A DNA stretch of 15,714 nt from Psychrobacillus sp040274765 (lineage in GTDB: Bacteria > Bacillota > Bacilli > Bacillales_A > Planococcaceae), in the NCBI GenBank assembly GCA_040274765.1, contig JBEMAY010000071.1:1-15714 (forward strand). The letters run 5' to 3'. Numbering within the stretch: the first letter of the stretch is position 1; the number at the start of each line of letters is the position of its first letter. The translations under genes were made by a program, and so were the position numbers. This document shows positions 7,092 to 13,582 of the stretch, in pieces. The notes under the pieces were generated by a model. The model was not told the DNA's origin. It saw only the letters and a list, made by a program, of their open reading frames with translations, and searched no databases.

Positions 7092-7124
7092 AAAAAAACT
7101 CCCTGCATCTAAATATGCAGGGAG
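7092..7124 (-). terminator. Rho-independent terminator of pbuO, probably bidirectional
   Basis: A perfect ten-base stem, CTCCCTGCAT (7099-7108) with ATGCAGGGAG (7115-7124), has a six-base loop. On the minus strand it runs into seven T residues (7098-7092), directly after pbuO. On the plus strand it is followed by CACTTTTGG, so it may also stop the secreted-protein transcript less efficiently. Confidence 0.9.
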
Positions 7125-7133
7125 CACTTTTGG

Positions 7134-8435
7134 TTAATGAGGTAAGAAAATTAATTGAAATGCAAATAGGATAGCGAAAATATAAAGCATGAGATTAACC
7201 TGTTTCGCCTCTCCTTTAATAACTTTCAACAGTGGATAAACGATAAATCCAAAAGCAATACCTGTTGAAATGCTTGATGTAAGAGGCATGATCAAGATAA
7301 TTAAAAAAGCTGGGAATGCTTCGTCAAATTTACTCCACTCAATCTCTTTTACTGATCCAATCATCAAGGCACCAACGATAATTAAGGTTGGCGAGGTTAT
7401 GGCTGCAACACTTGACAGCGCACCTACTAGAGGTCCGAAGAATGATGCAACGATGAATAACACAGCTACAGTCAAGCTGGTTAAACCAGTACGACCCCCA
7501 ACTGCTACACCAGAGGAAGACTCAACAAATGCTGTTGTTGGACTAGTTCCGAACATTGAACCAACAGTAGTGGCTACTGAGTCTGCTAATAGTGCTTGGC
7601 GTGCGCGTGGAAGCTTATCGTCTTTCATCAACCCAGCTTGCTTAGCGACACCAACCATCGTACCTGTTGTATCGAACAGCGTAACTAAAATAAAGGAAAA
7701 TACTACTCCATATAAACCGTAAGAAATAACCTGGCCTATTGCTTCAATTGGATTCCAAATTAAAATACCTTCTGGTAGGTGAGGAAGAGCAACCACTTTT
7801 TCAATCTGTAATTGATTGGTTAGTGCTGCTACAATACCAGTAACGACCATACCGATAAATAATGCCCCATTTATATTACGCACCATTAAAATGACTGTAA
7901 TTATTAAACCAAATAACGTCAACAAAACTCCTGGAGAAGTTAAATCCCCTAACATCACCAAGTTACTATCACTTGCAACGACTACCTTTGACATACGTAA
8001 ACCTAAAAAAGCAATAAATAAACCGATCCCTGCAGTAATTGCATACTTCAAATTGGAGGGAATCGCAGTAATTAGTTTTTCTCGTAAAGGGGTTAAAGAT
8101 AAAATTATAAAAATTATACCAGCTACAAAAACAGCAGCAAATGCCGTTATATAATCAATTTTACCATCTGATGCTAATACAACTGCATAAGTGAAATATG
8201 CGTTCAATCCCATACCGGGAGCTATAGCAATTGGATAGTTGGCACAAATTGCCATCCATAATGTACCGATAACGGCAGAAATAATAGTTGCCATAAATAC
8301 TTGGTCAAGTGGTACACCTGCCTCTGACAATATAATTGGGTTTACAACTACAATATATACCATAGTAAGGAATGTGGTCATTCCTGCAATAAGCTCAGTC
8401 TTCACATTTGTACCGTGTTCCTTTAATCGAAACAT
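7134..8435 (-). CDS. pbuO: NCS2 family guanine/hypoxanthine permease, PbuO-like
   Basis: This purine-base uptake protein is an integral membrane NCS2/AzgA-like transporter of 433 residues with about 12-14 helices. It starts MFRLKEHGTNVKTELIAGMT. Conserved stretches include ANYPIAIAPGMGLNAYF, TLFDTTGTMVGVAKQAGL, GTSPTTAFVESSSGVAVGGR and MPLTSSISTGIAFGF. The sequence resembles B. subtilis PbuO more than PbuG. The ATG at 8435 is chosen because a ribosome site AAGGAAGAAGG (8442-8452) precedes it. The longer frame to 8477 would start at the predicted transcription start and lack any leader. An inverted pair of PurBox-like sites lies over the promoter, so PurR control is likely. No guanine riboswitch is visible, which also fits pbuO rather than pbuG. 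Confidence 0.9.
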   Translation of the reverse strand: MFRLKEHGTNVKTELIAGMTTFLTMVYIVVVNPIILSEAGVPLDQVFMATIISAVIGTLWMAICANYPIAIAPGMGLNAYFTYAVVLASDGKIDYITAFAAVFVAGIIFIILSLTPLREKLITAIPSNLKYAITAGIGLFIAFLGLRMSKVVVASDSNLVMLGDLTSPGVLLTLFGLIITVILMVRNINGALFIGMVVTGIVAALTNQLQIEKVVALPHLPEGILIWNPIEAIGQVISYGLYGVVFSFILVTLFDTTGTMVGVAKQAGLMKDDKLPRARQALLADSVATTVGSMFGTSPTTAFVESSSGVAVGGRTGLTSLTVAVLFIVASFFGPLVGALSSVAAITSPTLIIVGALMIGSVKEIEWSKFDEAFPAFLIILIMPLTSSISTGIAFGFIVYPLLKVIKGEAKQVNLMLYIFAILFAFQLIFLPH

Positions 8436-8453
8436 CCTATTACCTTCTTCCTT

Positions 8454-8497
8454 AAACACGAACATTTTTAACAACATTAATCATAATATTCGTTTAT
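8454..8497 (-). promoter_or_regulatory. Predicted PurR operator (inverted PurBox pair)
   Basis: The known PurBox consensus is AWWWCCGAACWWT. On the plus strand AAACACGAACATT (8454-8466) matches 11 of 13 positions. On the minus strand ATAAACGAATATT (8497-8485) also matches 11 of 13. Both keep the central CGAA, and they face each other as in B. subtilis PurR operators. The spacer is 18 bases by this alignment against the usual 16-17. One box overlaps the -10 of pbuO and the other lies in its leader, a position suited to repression. Confidence 0.7.
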
Positions 8498-8511
8498 GAA
8501 ACAAATTACAA
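8483..8511 (-). promoter_or_regulatory. Predicted SigA promoter of pbuO
   Basis: On the minus strand TTGTAA (8511-8506) and TATTAT (8488-8483) are exactly 17 bases apart. The expected transcription start is near 8476, giving a leader of about 40 bases to the ATG at 8435. Confidence 0.7.
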
Positions 8512-8568
8512 CCCTTTTTCTCAAATTTCTTATTCTCTAAATACTCTTTAATAAAGTTTTATTCAAAT

Positions 8569-8600
8569 TAGTATTGCTTTTAAAGCAATCTTTTATACTA
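8569..8600. repeat. Nested inverted repeats between tdh and pbuO
   Basis: ATTGCTTT (8573-8580) and AAAGCAAT (8582-8589) form a perfect inverted repeat around one central base. An overlapping outer pair TAGTAT (8569-8574) and ATACTA (8595-8600) can pair instead. It lies between the pbuO promoter and the tdh terminator. It may be an operator or a mutually exclusive hairpin pair; no T run is strong enough to call it a terminator. Confidence 0.45.
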
Positions 8601-8621
8601 ATAAAAGTATATAAGACAATA

Positions 8622-8660
8622 GAAAAAGCAGATTCCTTTAAAAGGAACCTGCTGTTTTTT
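8622..8660 (-). terminator. Terminator overlapping the 3' end of tdh
   Basis: AGCAGATTCCTTT (8627-8639) pairs with AAAGGAACCTGCT (8641-8653) with one mismatch; the innermost pairs must open to make a loop. It is flanked by AAAAA on the left (T run on the minus strand, for tdh) and by seven T residues on the right. The hairpin includes the last codons of tdh. Confidence 0.75.
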
Positions 8661-9597
8661 TGCTTTTCAACGTTTGTAGCATATCTTTTGTCATAGCATC
8701 TAAATCATATTTATAGGAAAAGCCCCATTCTTCTTTCGCTGCTGTTGCATCAATATTATCTGGCCAGCTGTCAGCAATTGCTTGGCGAATTGGATCGACA
8801 TCATAGCTCATCTTGAAGGATGGTATTTCCTTGCGGATAGAGGCTGCAATTTGTTCTGGCTCAAAGCTCATTGCCGTCACATTAAAAGCATTGCGATGAA
8901 TTAACTTAGATGGATCTGCCTCCATTAAATCGACAATCGCTTGAAGTGCATCCGGCATATACATCATATCCATAAATGTTCCTTCTGCGATATAGGAAGT
9001 ATAAGCCCCATCTTCTAATGCTTTATAGTAAATGTCTACTGCATAGTCAGTGGTTCCACCGCCTGGTAATGTCTCATTAGAGATCAATCCCGGGAAACGC
9101 ACTCCTCTAGTATCCAGTCCAAACTTATGGAAGTAGTAATCACATAACAATTCACCAGACACTTTATTTACCCCATACATCGTAGTTGGACGTTGCAATG
9201 TATCCTGAGGAGTGTCTTTCTTTGGAGTCGTTGGTCCAAAAGCGCCTATAGAGCTTGGTGTAAAGAATTGCATCCCTAGCTCCCGAGAGGCCTCCAAAGC
9301 ATTTACTAGACCACCCATATTCAAATTCCATGCTAAAAGTGGCTTTGCTTCTGCTGTTGCAGAAAGTAATGCCGCCATATGAACCATTGTATCTGCTTGA
9401 AATTCCTTAGCCAGCTCATGCATTTTTTCGCCATCTGTTACATCTAAAATATCAAAGGGACCACTTTCCGTTACTGGTGATACTATATGTCTAATATCTG
9501 TTGCCAAAACATTATTTGCCCCATATTCTTTTCGTAGTTTAGCAACTAGCTCCGAGCCAATTTGTCCTAATGCTCCGGTAACCATTATCTTTTTCAT
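8638..9597 (-). CDS. tdh: L-threonine 3-dehydrogenase, SDR/epimerase-like type
   Basis: This 319-residue NAD-dependent extended SDR enzyme oxidises threonine to 2-amino-3-ketobutyrate in the cytoplasm. Seen are the nucleotide-binding GALGQIG (8-14), the Asp of TDIRH that favours NAD, the catalytic Ser in FTPSSIGAFGP (112-122), and the Tyr141/Lys145 pair in MYGVNKVSGE. The C-terminal pattern with SYDVDPIRQAIADSWPDNID and EEWGFSYKYDLDAMTKDML is typical of SDR-type Tdh, which is unlike the zinc-dependent Tdh of E. coli. The nearby kbl, 1.5 kb away on the same strand, supports the assignment. It has a ribosome site GAAAGGAAG and its own promoter and terminator. A nucleotide-sugar epimerase is the alternative. 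Confidence 0.88.
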   Translation of the reverse strand: MKKIMVTGALGQIGSELVAKLRKEYGANNVLATDIRHIVSPVTESGPFDILDVTDGEKMHELAKEFQADTMVHMAALLSATAEAKPLLAWNLNMGGLVNALEASRELGMQFFTPSSIGAFGPTTPKKDTPQDTLQRPTTMYGVNKVSGELLCDYYFHKFGLDTRGVRFPGLISNETLPGGGTTDYAVDIYYKALEDGAYTSYIAEGTFMDMMYMPDALQAIVDLMEADPSKLIHRNAFNVTAMSFEPEQIAASIRKEIPSFKMSYDVDPIRQAIADSWPDNIDATAAKEEWGFSYKYDLDAMTKDMLQTLKSKKTAGSF

Positions 9598-9688
9598 TTT
9601 TATTTCTTCCTTTCAAAAACATTTGTATTTTTGGAAAGTACACTATATTAATAAAATTCCTTGATACTACTAGGTTTCTTAGGTGTTA

Positions 9689-9717
9689 ATTATATCGTGT
9701 TCATTCGTGAAATACAA
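9689..9717 (-). promoter_or_regulatory. Predicted SigA promoter of tdh
   Basis: TTGTAT (9717-9712) and a perfect TATAAT (9694-9689) are 17 bases apart on the minus strand. The spacer contains a short direct repeat, CACGA-ATGAA-CACGA, with 10-base spacing, a possible regulator site. The leader to the ATG is about 85 bases. Confidence 0.7.
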
Positions 9718-9737
9718 CTATATACATTTTCTAATTT

Positions 9738-9746
9738 TGATATAAT
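9738..9746 (+). promoter_or_regulatory. Predicted extended -10 promoter of the 9768 gene
   Basis: TGATATAAT at 9738-9746 is a consensus extended -10 element (TGnTATAAT), which can work without a good -35. A ribosome site GGGAGGG follows from 9756, just before the ATG at 9768. It is divergent from the tdh promoter, about 20 bases away. Confidence 0.6.
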
Positions 9747-9767
9747 AATTAGATTGGGAGGGTATTT

Positions 9768-10397
9768 ATGAAAATTTTAAAGTACGCACTTATCTTTGTA
9801 TTAGGAGTAATATTAGCCACTGCAATGATGTTTCTCGAGTTACCTTTTTGGTTTATTTATGTATCCGTAGTCATTATTTATTTACTTTTGCTAGTCGCAC
9901 CACAAATGTACATCGTTTATAAATCCAAGGATTTAAATAAAATAGAAAACTACTTGGAGAAGAATAGACGAAAGCCAATCTTCGTTTATCCACTCGCTTT
10001 AAAAACTGGTGATCAAGAACAAATCGTTCGCTCGATAGAAGAGATTTTGAAAAGATACAAGCAACCTTACATGCAGGAAGTATATAAAACGATATTGACC
10101 CTTTTCGAAGGAAACGTCTCCAAACTGGAGCATCAAGCAAAGCAAATAAGCAAAGAACCACTTAGAACTTATTACATAGCATATGCAGCAGCACTTAAAG
10201 GAAATTACGATGAGGCTAATACTCTCAAGGAGCAGTTACCAAAAGAATGGATGAACCATGCAATCGCAGCTGTCATCGCTAAAGAACAAGGAAACATGGA
10301 ACTCTTTGATATAGAAGCCAACAAATGTATTGAGCTAGCAACAGGAGTCCAAAGATATGGACTCTACTATTCTTTACAACTCGATATATTTAAATGA
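9768..10397 (+). CDS. Hypothetical membrane protein with helical cytoplasmic tail
   Basis: I do not recognise this 209-residue protein. Two closely spaced hydrophobic helices (about 4-22 and 27-50) form an N-terminal hairpin. The remainder, from KSKDLNKIENYLEKNRRK, is soluble and almost wholly helical. Its pattern YYIAYAAALKGNYDEANTLK and IAKEQGNMELFDIEANKCI resembles paired antiparallel helices of TPR-like repeats, although no canonical TPR can be claimed. The start is the ATG at 9768 with a GGGAGGG site. It lies alone on the plus strand between tdh and kbl. Its transcript probably continues through the first 21-bp repeat array to the terminator at 10614-10638. A scaffold role in the membrane is a guess. 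Confidence 0.75.
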   Translation: MKILKYALIFVLGVILATAMMFLELPFWFIYVSVVIIYLLLLVAPQMYIVYKSKDLNKIENYLEKNRRKPIFVYPLALKTGDQEQIVRSIEEILKRYKQPYMQEVYKTILTLFEGNVSKLEHQAKQISKEPLRTYYIAYAAALKGNYDEANTLKEQLPKEWMNHAIAAVIAKEQGNMELFDIEANKCIELATGVQRYGLYYSLQLDIFK

Positions 10398-10425
10398 AGC
10401 TTACGGTCGGCCCGAGTTTTAGGGG

Positions 10426-10614
10426 AACCGTCCGATTATTCGGGGGAACCGACCGATTATTCGGGTGAACCGTCCGATTATTCGGGTGAACCGACCGATT
10501 TTTCGGGTGAACCGTCCGATTTTTGAATGGAACCGTCCGATTATTGGAGAAAACCGACCGATTATCGAGTGGAACCGTCCGATTATTAGCAAAAACCGAC
10601 CGATTTCAATTTTA
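10426..10614 (+). repeat. Nine-unit 21-bp tandem array, type 1
   Basis: Nine units of exactly 21 bases start at 10426, 10447, 10468, 10489, 10510, 10531, 10552, 10573 and 10594. Each begins AACCGWCCGATT. The first four units are nearly identical, continuing WTTCGGGKG, and the 3' thirds of the later units diverge. The sixth base is T, A, T, A, T, T, A, T, A along the array, a near-strict alternation. CCGATTATTCGG inside a unit can form a small CCGA/TCGG hairpin. A degenerate extra unit lies at 10405-10425. The array sits between the stop codon of the 9768 gene and its terminator, so it should be transcribed as 3' untranslated RNA. Read in one frame it gives NRPII-like heptads, but there is no convincing start. 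Confidence 0.92.
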
Positions 10615-10638
10615 AAAGCCCACCGAAGTGGGCTTTTT
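10614..10638 (+). terminator. Rho-independent terminator after the type 1 array
   Basis: AAAAGCCCAC (10614-10623) pairs perfectly with GTGGGCTTTT (10628-10637) around a CGAA tetraloop, followed by T. It is the first terminator after the gene at 9768, and it could also act from the other side. Confidence 0.92.
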
Positions 10639-10714
10639 ACTATTAGTTATTCAGATACTTAATCTAACGATATCTATCTTAGTTTTGAAGACACTCCCAT
10701 CTTACAAACTTGCT

Positions 10715-11068
10715 TTTAGGTGCGTTTTTCAATGATTTAGGTGACAATTTTCCCCATTTAGGTAGCACTCTCCACTAGTTTAGGTGCGTTTTCCAAGGGT
10801 TTAGGTGACACTCCTCCACTTTTAGGTTTGCACCCTCACTTTAGGTGACACTCTCTCCAGTTAATGTCACGCTCCTCACTCATTTATGTGCGCACCGCTC
10901 TGGTTTATGGGACACTTTTTGAGGTTTAAGGGCGCTCCCCCTTTTTATGGGACATTTTCACCTTTTTATGGGACACTTCTAACCTAATTACGGGCACATT
11001 CCACTGACTTATGGGACACTACTTGGAGTTTACGGGCGCCTCTACATTCTATGGGTCATGTTGTCATT
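10715..11068. repeat. About seventeen-unit degenerate 21-bp array, type 2
   Basis: Units begin with TTTA-like tetramers at 10715, 10736, 10757, 10779, 10800, 10821, 10840, 10860, 10883, 10904, 10925, 10944, 10965, 10987, 11008, 11029 and 11048. Nine of the sixteen steps are exactly 21 bases; the rest are 19-23. Left-hand units read TTTAGGTGACACTC or TTTAGGTGCG, right-hand units TTTATGGGACACT or TTTACGGGCGC. Two unit types, GACACT and GCGC/GCAC, largely alternate. It shares no sequence with the type 1 array. It lies between the type 1 terminator and the kbl terminator, so neither neighbour should transcribe it. Both strands contain many stops and no gene is seen from 10640 to 11140. Confidence 0.82.
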
Positions 11069-11097
11069 CCTCCATCCAATCGCGTCTCTCCCCTCAC

Positions 11098-11127
11098 AAA
11101 AAAGGCTACCAAATTCGCTTGGTAGCC
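11098..11127 (-). terminator. Rho-independent terminator of kbl
   Basis: On the minus strand GGCTACCAA and TTGGTAGCC (11127-11119 and 11112-11104) form a perfect nine-base stem, followed by six T residues (11103-11098). Confidence 0.92.
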
Positions 11128-11141
11128 GATCTCATCTCATC

Positions 11142-12353
11142 TTATTTAATTACGCCTAGCTCTTTACCTACTTTTTCATAGGTTGCGATTGCGTCGTCTA
11201 GCATTTCTTTTGTATGGGCTGCTGTCGGCATATTGCGGACGCGACCAGTTCCTTTAGGTACTGTTGGGAAGACGATCGATTTTGCGTAGACTCCTTCTTC
11301 AAACAGTCGTTTAGAAAATTGTTGCGTTAATTTTTCGTCTCCGATGATACATGGAGTGATTGGTGTTTCAGATGCGCCGATATCAAATCCAAGCTTAGAT
11401 AGGCCAGCTTTTAGGTAGTCTCCATTTTCCCAAAGCTTGTCATGAAGCTCGGTGGAGTCGATAATCATTTGCACGGCAGCTGTGATTGCAGCTACATCAC
11501 CAGGAGGTAAGGCTGTAGAGAATAGGAATGGACGTGAACGAACCTTTAACCAGTCGATCAAGTCTTTCTTCCCTGCCACGTAACCTCCAACTACACCGAT
11601 TGCTTTTGATAGCGTACCGATTTGGAAATCGATTTCTTTTTCTAAGCCAAAGTGCTTCACAGTTCCTTTACCTTTACCTGTTACACCAGAGCCATGTGCA
11701 TCATCCACATAGGTGATTAGGTCAAATTCTTTTGCAATCTCTACGATTTCTGGAAGCTTCGCGATATCGCCATCCATAGAGAATACGCCGTCTGTGATTA
11801 CCATTACTTTATTGTACTGACCTGATTCAGTTGCTTCTTTTGCTTTTTGACGAAGGTCTTCCATGTCAGAATGGTTGAATGGAATGATTTTAGCTTTTGA
11901 AAGTCGGCAGCCATCGATGATTGATGCATGGTTTAATTGATCAGAAAGAATCGCATCATTTTTATCCATCACTGCAGAAATTGCAGCCATATTACAGTTA
12001 AAACCAGATTGATAAGAGATTGCAGCTTCTGTTCCCTTAAATTCAGCAAGCTTTTCTTCTAGCTTTACATGTAAATCTAAAGTTCCGTTAATTGTACGTA
12101 CGGCTCCTGCTCCAACACCATATTTATCTATTGTTTCTTTTGCAATACGCTTTAACTCATCATTTGTAGCTAGTCCAAGGTAATTGTTAGAGGATAGATT
12201 GATTAGCTCGTTACCACCAACCGTTATCGTTGGTCCGTTCGCTCCCTCTACTGGATCAATTTCGTTATATAGACCTTGACTCTTTAATTGCTCTAGGTTT
12301 TCTGTCAAAAAATTATTTAATACTTTAGACAAGTTCATCTTCCTTTCAAACAA
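11142..12353 (-). CDS. kbl: Glycine C-acetyltransferase (2-amino-3-ketobutyrate CoA ligase)
   Basis: Kbl cleaves 2-amino-3-ketobutyrate with CoA to glycine and acetyl-CoA, the second step after Tdh. It is a fold-type I, pyridoxal-phosphate enzyme of the alpha-oxoamine synthase family. Seen are NLSSNNYLGLA (52-62), LSDQLNHASIIDGCRLSKA, TDGVFSMDGDIAKLP (187-201), VDDAHGSG (216-223) and GTLSKAIGVVGGY (246-258), where Lys250 forms the Schiff base. Two starts are possible. TTG at 12353 (403 aa) has AAAGGGAG five bases upstream. ATG at 12335 (397 aa) matches the usual family length, but its AAAGGAAG is too close. I keep the TTG with reserve. No good separate promoter is visible. Confidence 0.95.
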   Translation of the reverse strand: MFERKMNLSKVLNNFLTENLEQLKSQGLYNEIDPVEGANGPTITVGGNELINLSSNNYLGLATNDELKRIAKETIDKYGVGAGAVRTINGTLDLHVKLEEKLAEFKGTEAAISYQSGFNCNMAAISAVMDKNDAILSDQLNHASIIDGCRLSKAKIIPFNHSDMEDLRQKAKEATESGQYNKVMVITDGVFSMDGDIAKLPEIVEIAKEFDLITYVDDAHGSGVTGKGKGTVKHFGLEKEIDFQIGTLSKAIGVVGGYVAGKKDLIDWLKVRSRPFLFSTALPPGDVAAITAAVQMIIDSTELHDKLWENGDYLKAGLSKLGFDIGASETPITPCIIGDEKLTQQFSKRLFEEGVYAKSIVFPTVPKGTGRVRNMPTAAHTKEMLDDAIATYEKVGKELGVIK

Positions 12354-12395
12354 ATAGTCTCCCTTTTATTTTACCATTGTTATAGAAGAAAGACT

Positions 12396-12421
12396 AAAAA
12401 AGCGAGTAGGAAACCCTACTC
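12396..12421 (-). terminator. Terminator of the duplicated P-loop gene
   Basis: On the minus strand GAGTAGG (12421-12415) pairs with CCTACTC (12410-12404) around a four-base loop, then GC and six T residues. It includes the first base of the TGA stop codon of the P-loop gene. Confidence 0.85.
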
Positions 12422-13481
12422 ACCCAATTGTTTCTAGTATTCGATCATGTAGCTCTTTCCACTTTTCCTCATCAATAGCCGAATCATAGAGCGATTTAAT
12501 AAGCTTCTCTTCGGCAAAATACGTGCTGATGTAATCTGTGGCTAACTCCATTTCACTAGCGTATGCTTCTCTAACCTTAGTCAATTCCTCTTCATCCCAC
12601 TTTGTTTGGTCGATATATGGGAAGAAGTCCACGATGTCGTCTCCTTCACGCTCGGGATCATACGCATGTGGACTAGTTGCATCTACAATACTCAACTGAA
12701 GCTCTGGAACTACTACTCCATCTATACTATTGGCATCAAGCCCACACCAAATGTACCGAACATCTAAACCGTGTGACTTGGCTTCTTCTCCAAACTTCTT
12801 CATAAAGGATGACTTCCCACTGCCAGGCAATCCTTTTATATATAAACGGGTCTTTAAGTTTTTGGAGATGGAGCTAAATGTGTCCCTTGCACCTAATGGA
12901 GTAAGAGAACCCATTAAACGATGAGTCAGCTTTGGATTTTTTTGAAGCTTTACATACCCTATATATTTTTTTTGAAGATCCTCTAATAATAGATTAATGC
13001 CCTTCCAATCCATCCCTGGCTGAATGAGCTGTTCCCAATCATCATGGATGAGCTTAGCTCTTGAGAGTGCTTGAAGACCCTTTGCCAGCCACGCCTCTCC
13101 GCTTTGATGCTTTTCTCGGACAACTAGTCCCACATCTCGTAATCTATCTGGCTTGTAAGCATCATAATAGGTTACCCATTCATGCCCTGCCCCATAAAAG
13201 AAAGGATCGATTGTATTCGTTTGAAGGTAAAGTGTTTTATTATCAATAATATAAACAGCCTCTACCGCATCCTCATCTAATGGATCTAAAAACCATTCCA
13301 TGTCATGGCCTCTTCGTATTGCTGCGTATCCAATCTCCTTCAACGTGTCAGAAAGTCTAGAACTTGCTGGTCCTTTAAAAAAATATACCTTTTTTGCTTC
13401 CTGAATGATCTCCTTATAGAAGTTTTTAACACCTTGTCCCGTATAAGATTTGCCCATAAAGTGCGTAATTGTTCCGTTCAA
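12420..13481 (-). CDS. Duplicated P-loop NTPase-like protein (PRK06851 type)
   Basis: Both halves of this 353-residue protein look like copies of one P-loop domain. The C-terminal half has an intact Walker A, YIKGLPGSGKSSFMKKFGEE (from about residue 214), followed by DVRYIWCGLDANSIDGVVVP and QLSIVDATSPHAYDP. The N-terminal half has the matching FFKGPASSRLSDTLKEIGYA, in which the GxxxxGKS signature is lost, and then HDMEWFLDPLDEDAVEAVYI. This resembles PRK06851-type proteins of Firmicutes, whose function is unknown to me. The TTG at 13481 is chosen because GAAAGGATGA (13496-13487) precedes it at the right distance. The ATG at 13505 has no ribosome site. A terminator overlaps its stop. Confidence 0.78.
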   Translation of the reverse strand: MNGTITHFMGKSYTGQGVKNFYKEIIQEAKKVYFFKGPASSRLSDTLKEIGYAAIRRGHDMEWFLDPLDEDAVEAVYIIDNKTLYLQTNTIDPFFYGAGHEWVTYYDAYKPDRLRDVGLVVREKHQSGEAWLAKGLQALSRAKLIHDDWEQLIQPGMDWKGINLLLEDLQKKYIGYVKLQKNPKLTHRLMGSLTPLGARDTFSSISKNLKTRLYIKGLPGSGKSSFMKKFGEEAKSHGLDVRYIWCGLDANSIDGVVVPELQLSIVDATSPHAYDPEREGDDIVDFFPYIDQTKWDEEELTKVREAYASEMELATDYISTYFAEEKLIKSLYDSAIDEEKWKELHDRILETIG

Positions 13482-13543
13482 ATAGTCATCCTTTCTATGG
13501 TTCATTCAATAGATAATGTATGCGAAGGGAAATGAAAATATGA

Positions 13544-13582
13544 AAGAGCGCTGGAGAATCATATATGCTCCTCAGCGCTCTT
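13544..13582 (-). terminator. Terminator overlapping the 3' end of the YczE-type gene
   Basis: AAGAGCGCTG (13544-13553) pairs with CAGCGCTCTT (13573-13582), extended inward by GAG/CTC after a bulge. On the minus strand it is followed by TTCATATTTTC, a moderate T-rich tail. It lies over the last codons of the membrane protein gene and upstream of the P-loop gene. Confidence 0.65.

Noticed and set aside
7270..8499. Plus-strand open frames inside pbuO
   Set aside because: They are antisense shadows of a clearly coding membrane protein, without ribosome sites or recognisable products.
8436..8640. Guanine (purine) riboswitch upstream of pbuO
   Set aside because: None of the conserved purine riboswitch loop sequences is seen. 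The predicted leader is only about 40 bases, too short for the aptamer.
10465..10662. Open frame of NRPII-like heptads through the type 1 array
   Set aside because: The frame is open only because the unit is seven codons long. Its GTG start lies inside a repeat unit with no ribosome site, and the frame runs through the terminator hairpin. I treat the array as non-coding.
10426..11068. CRISPR array
   Set aside because: Units abut directly every 21 bases with no unique spacers of 25-40 bases, and there are no cas genes.
11041..12420. T-box or glycine riboswitch controlling kbl
   Set aside because: The leader between the terminator at 12396 and the start is too short, and no conserved T-box or glycine aptamer sequence is seen.
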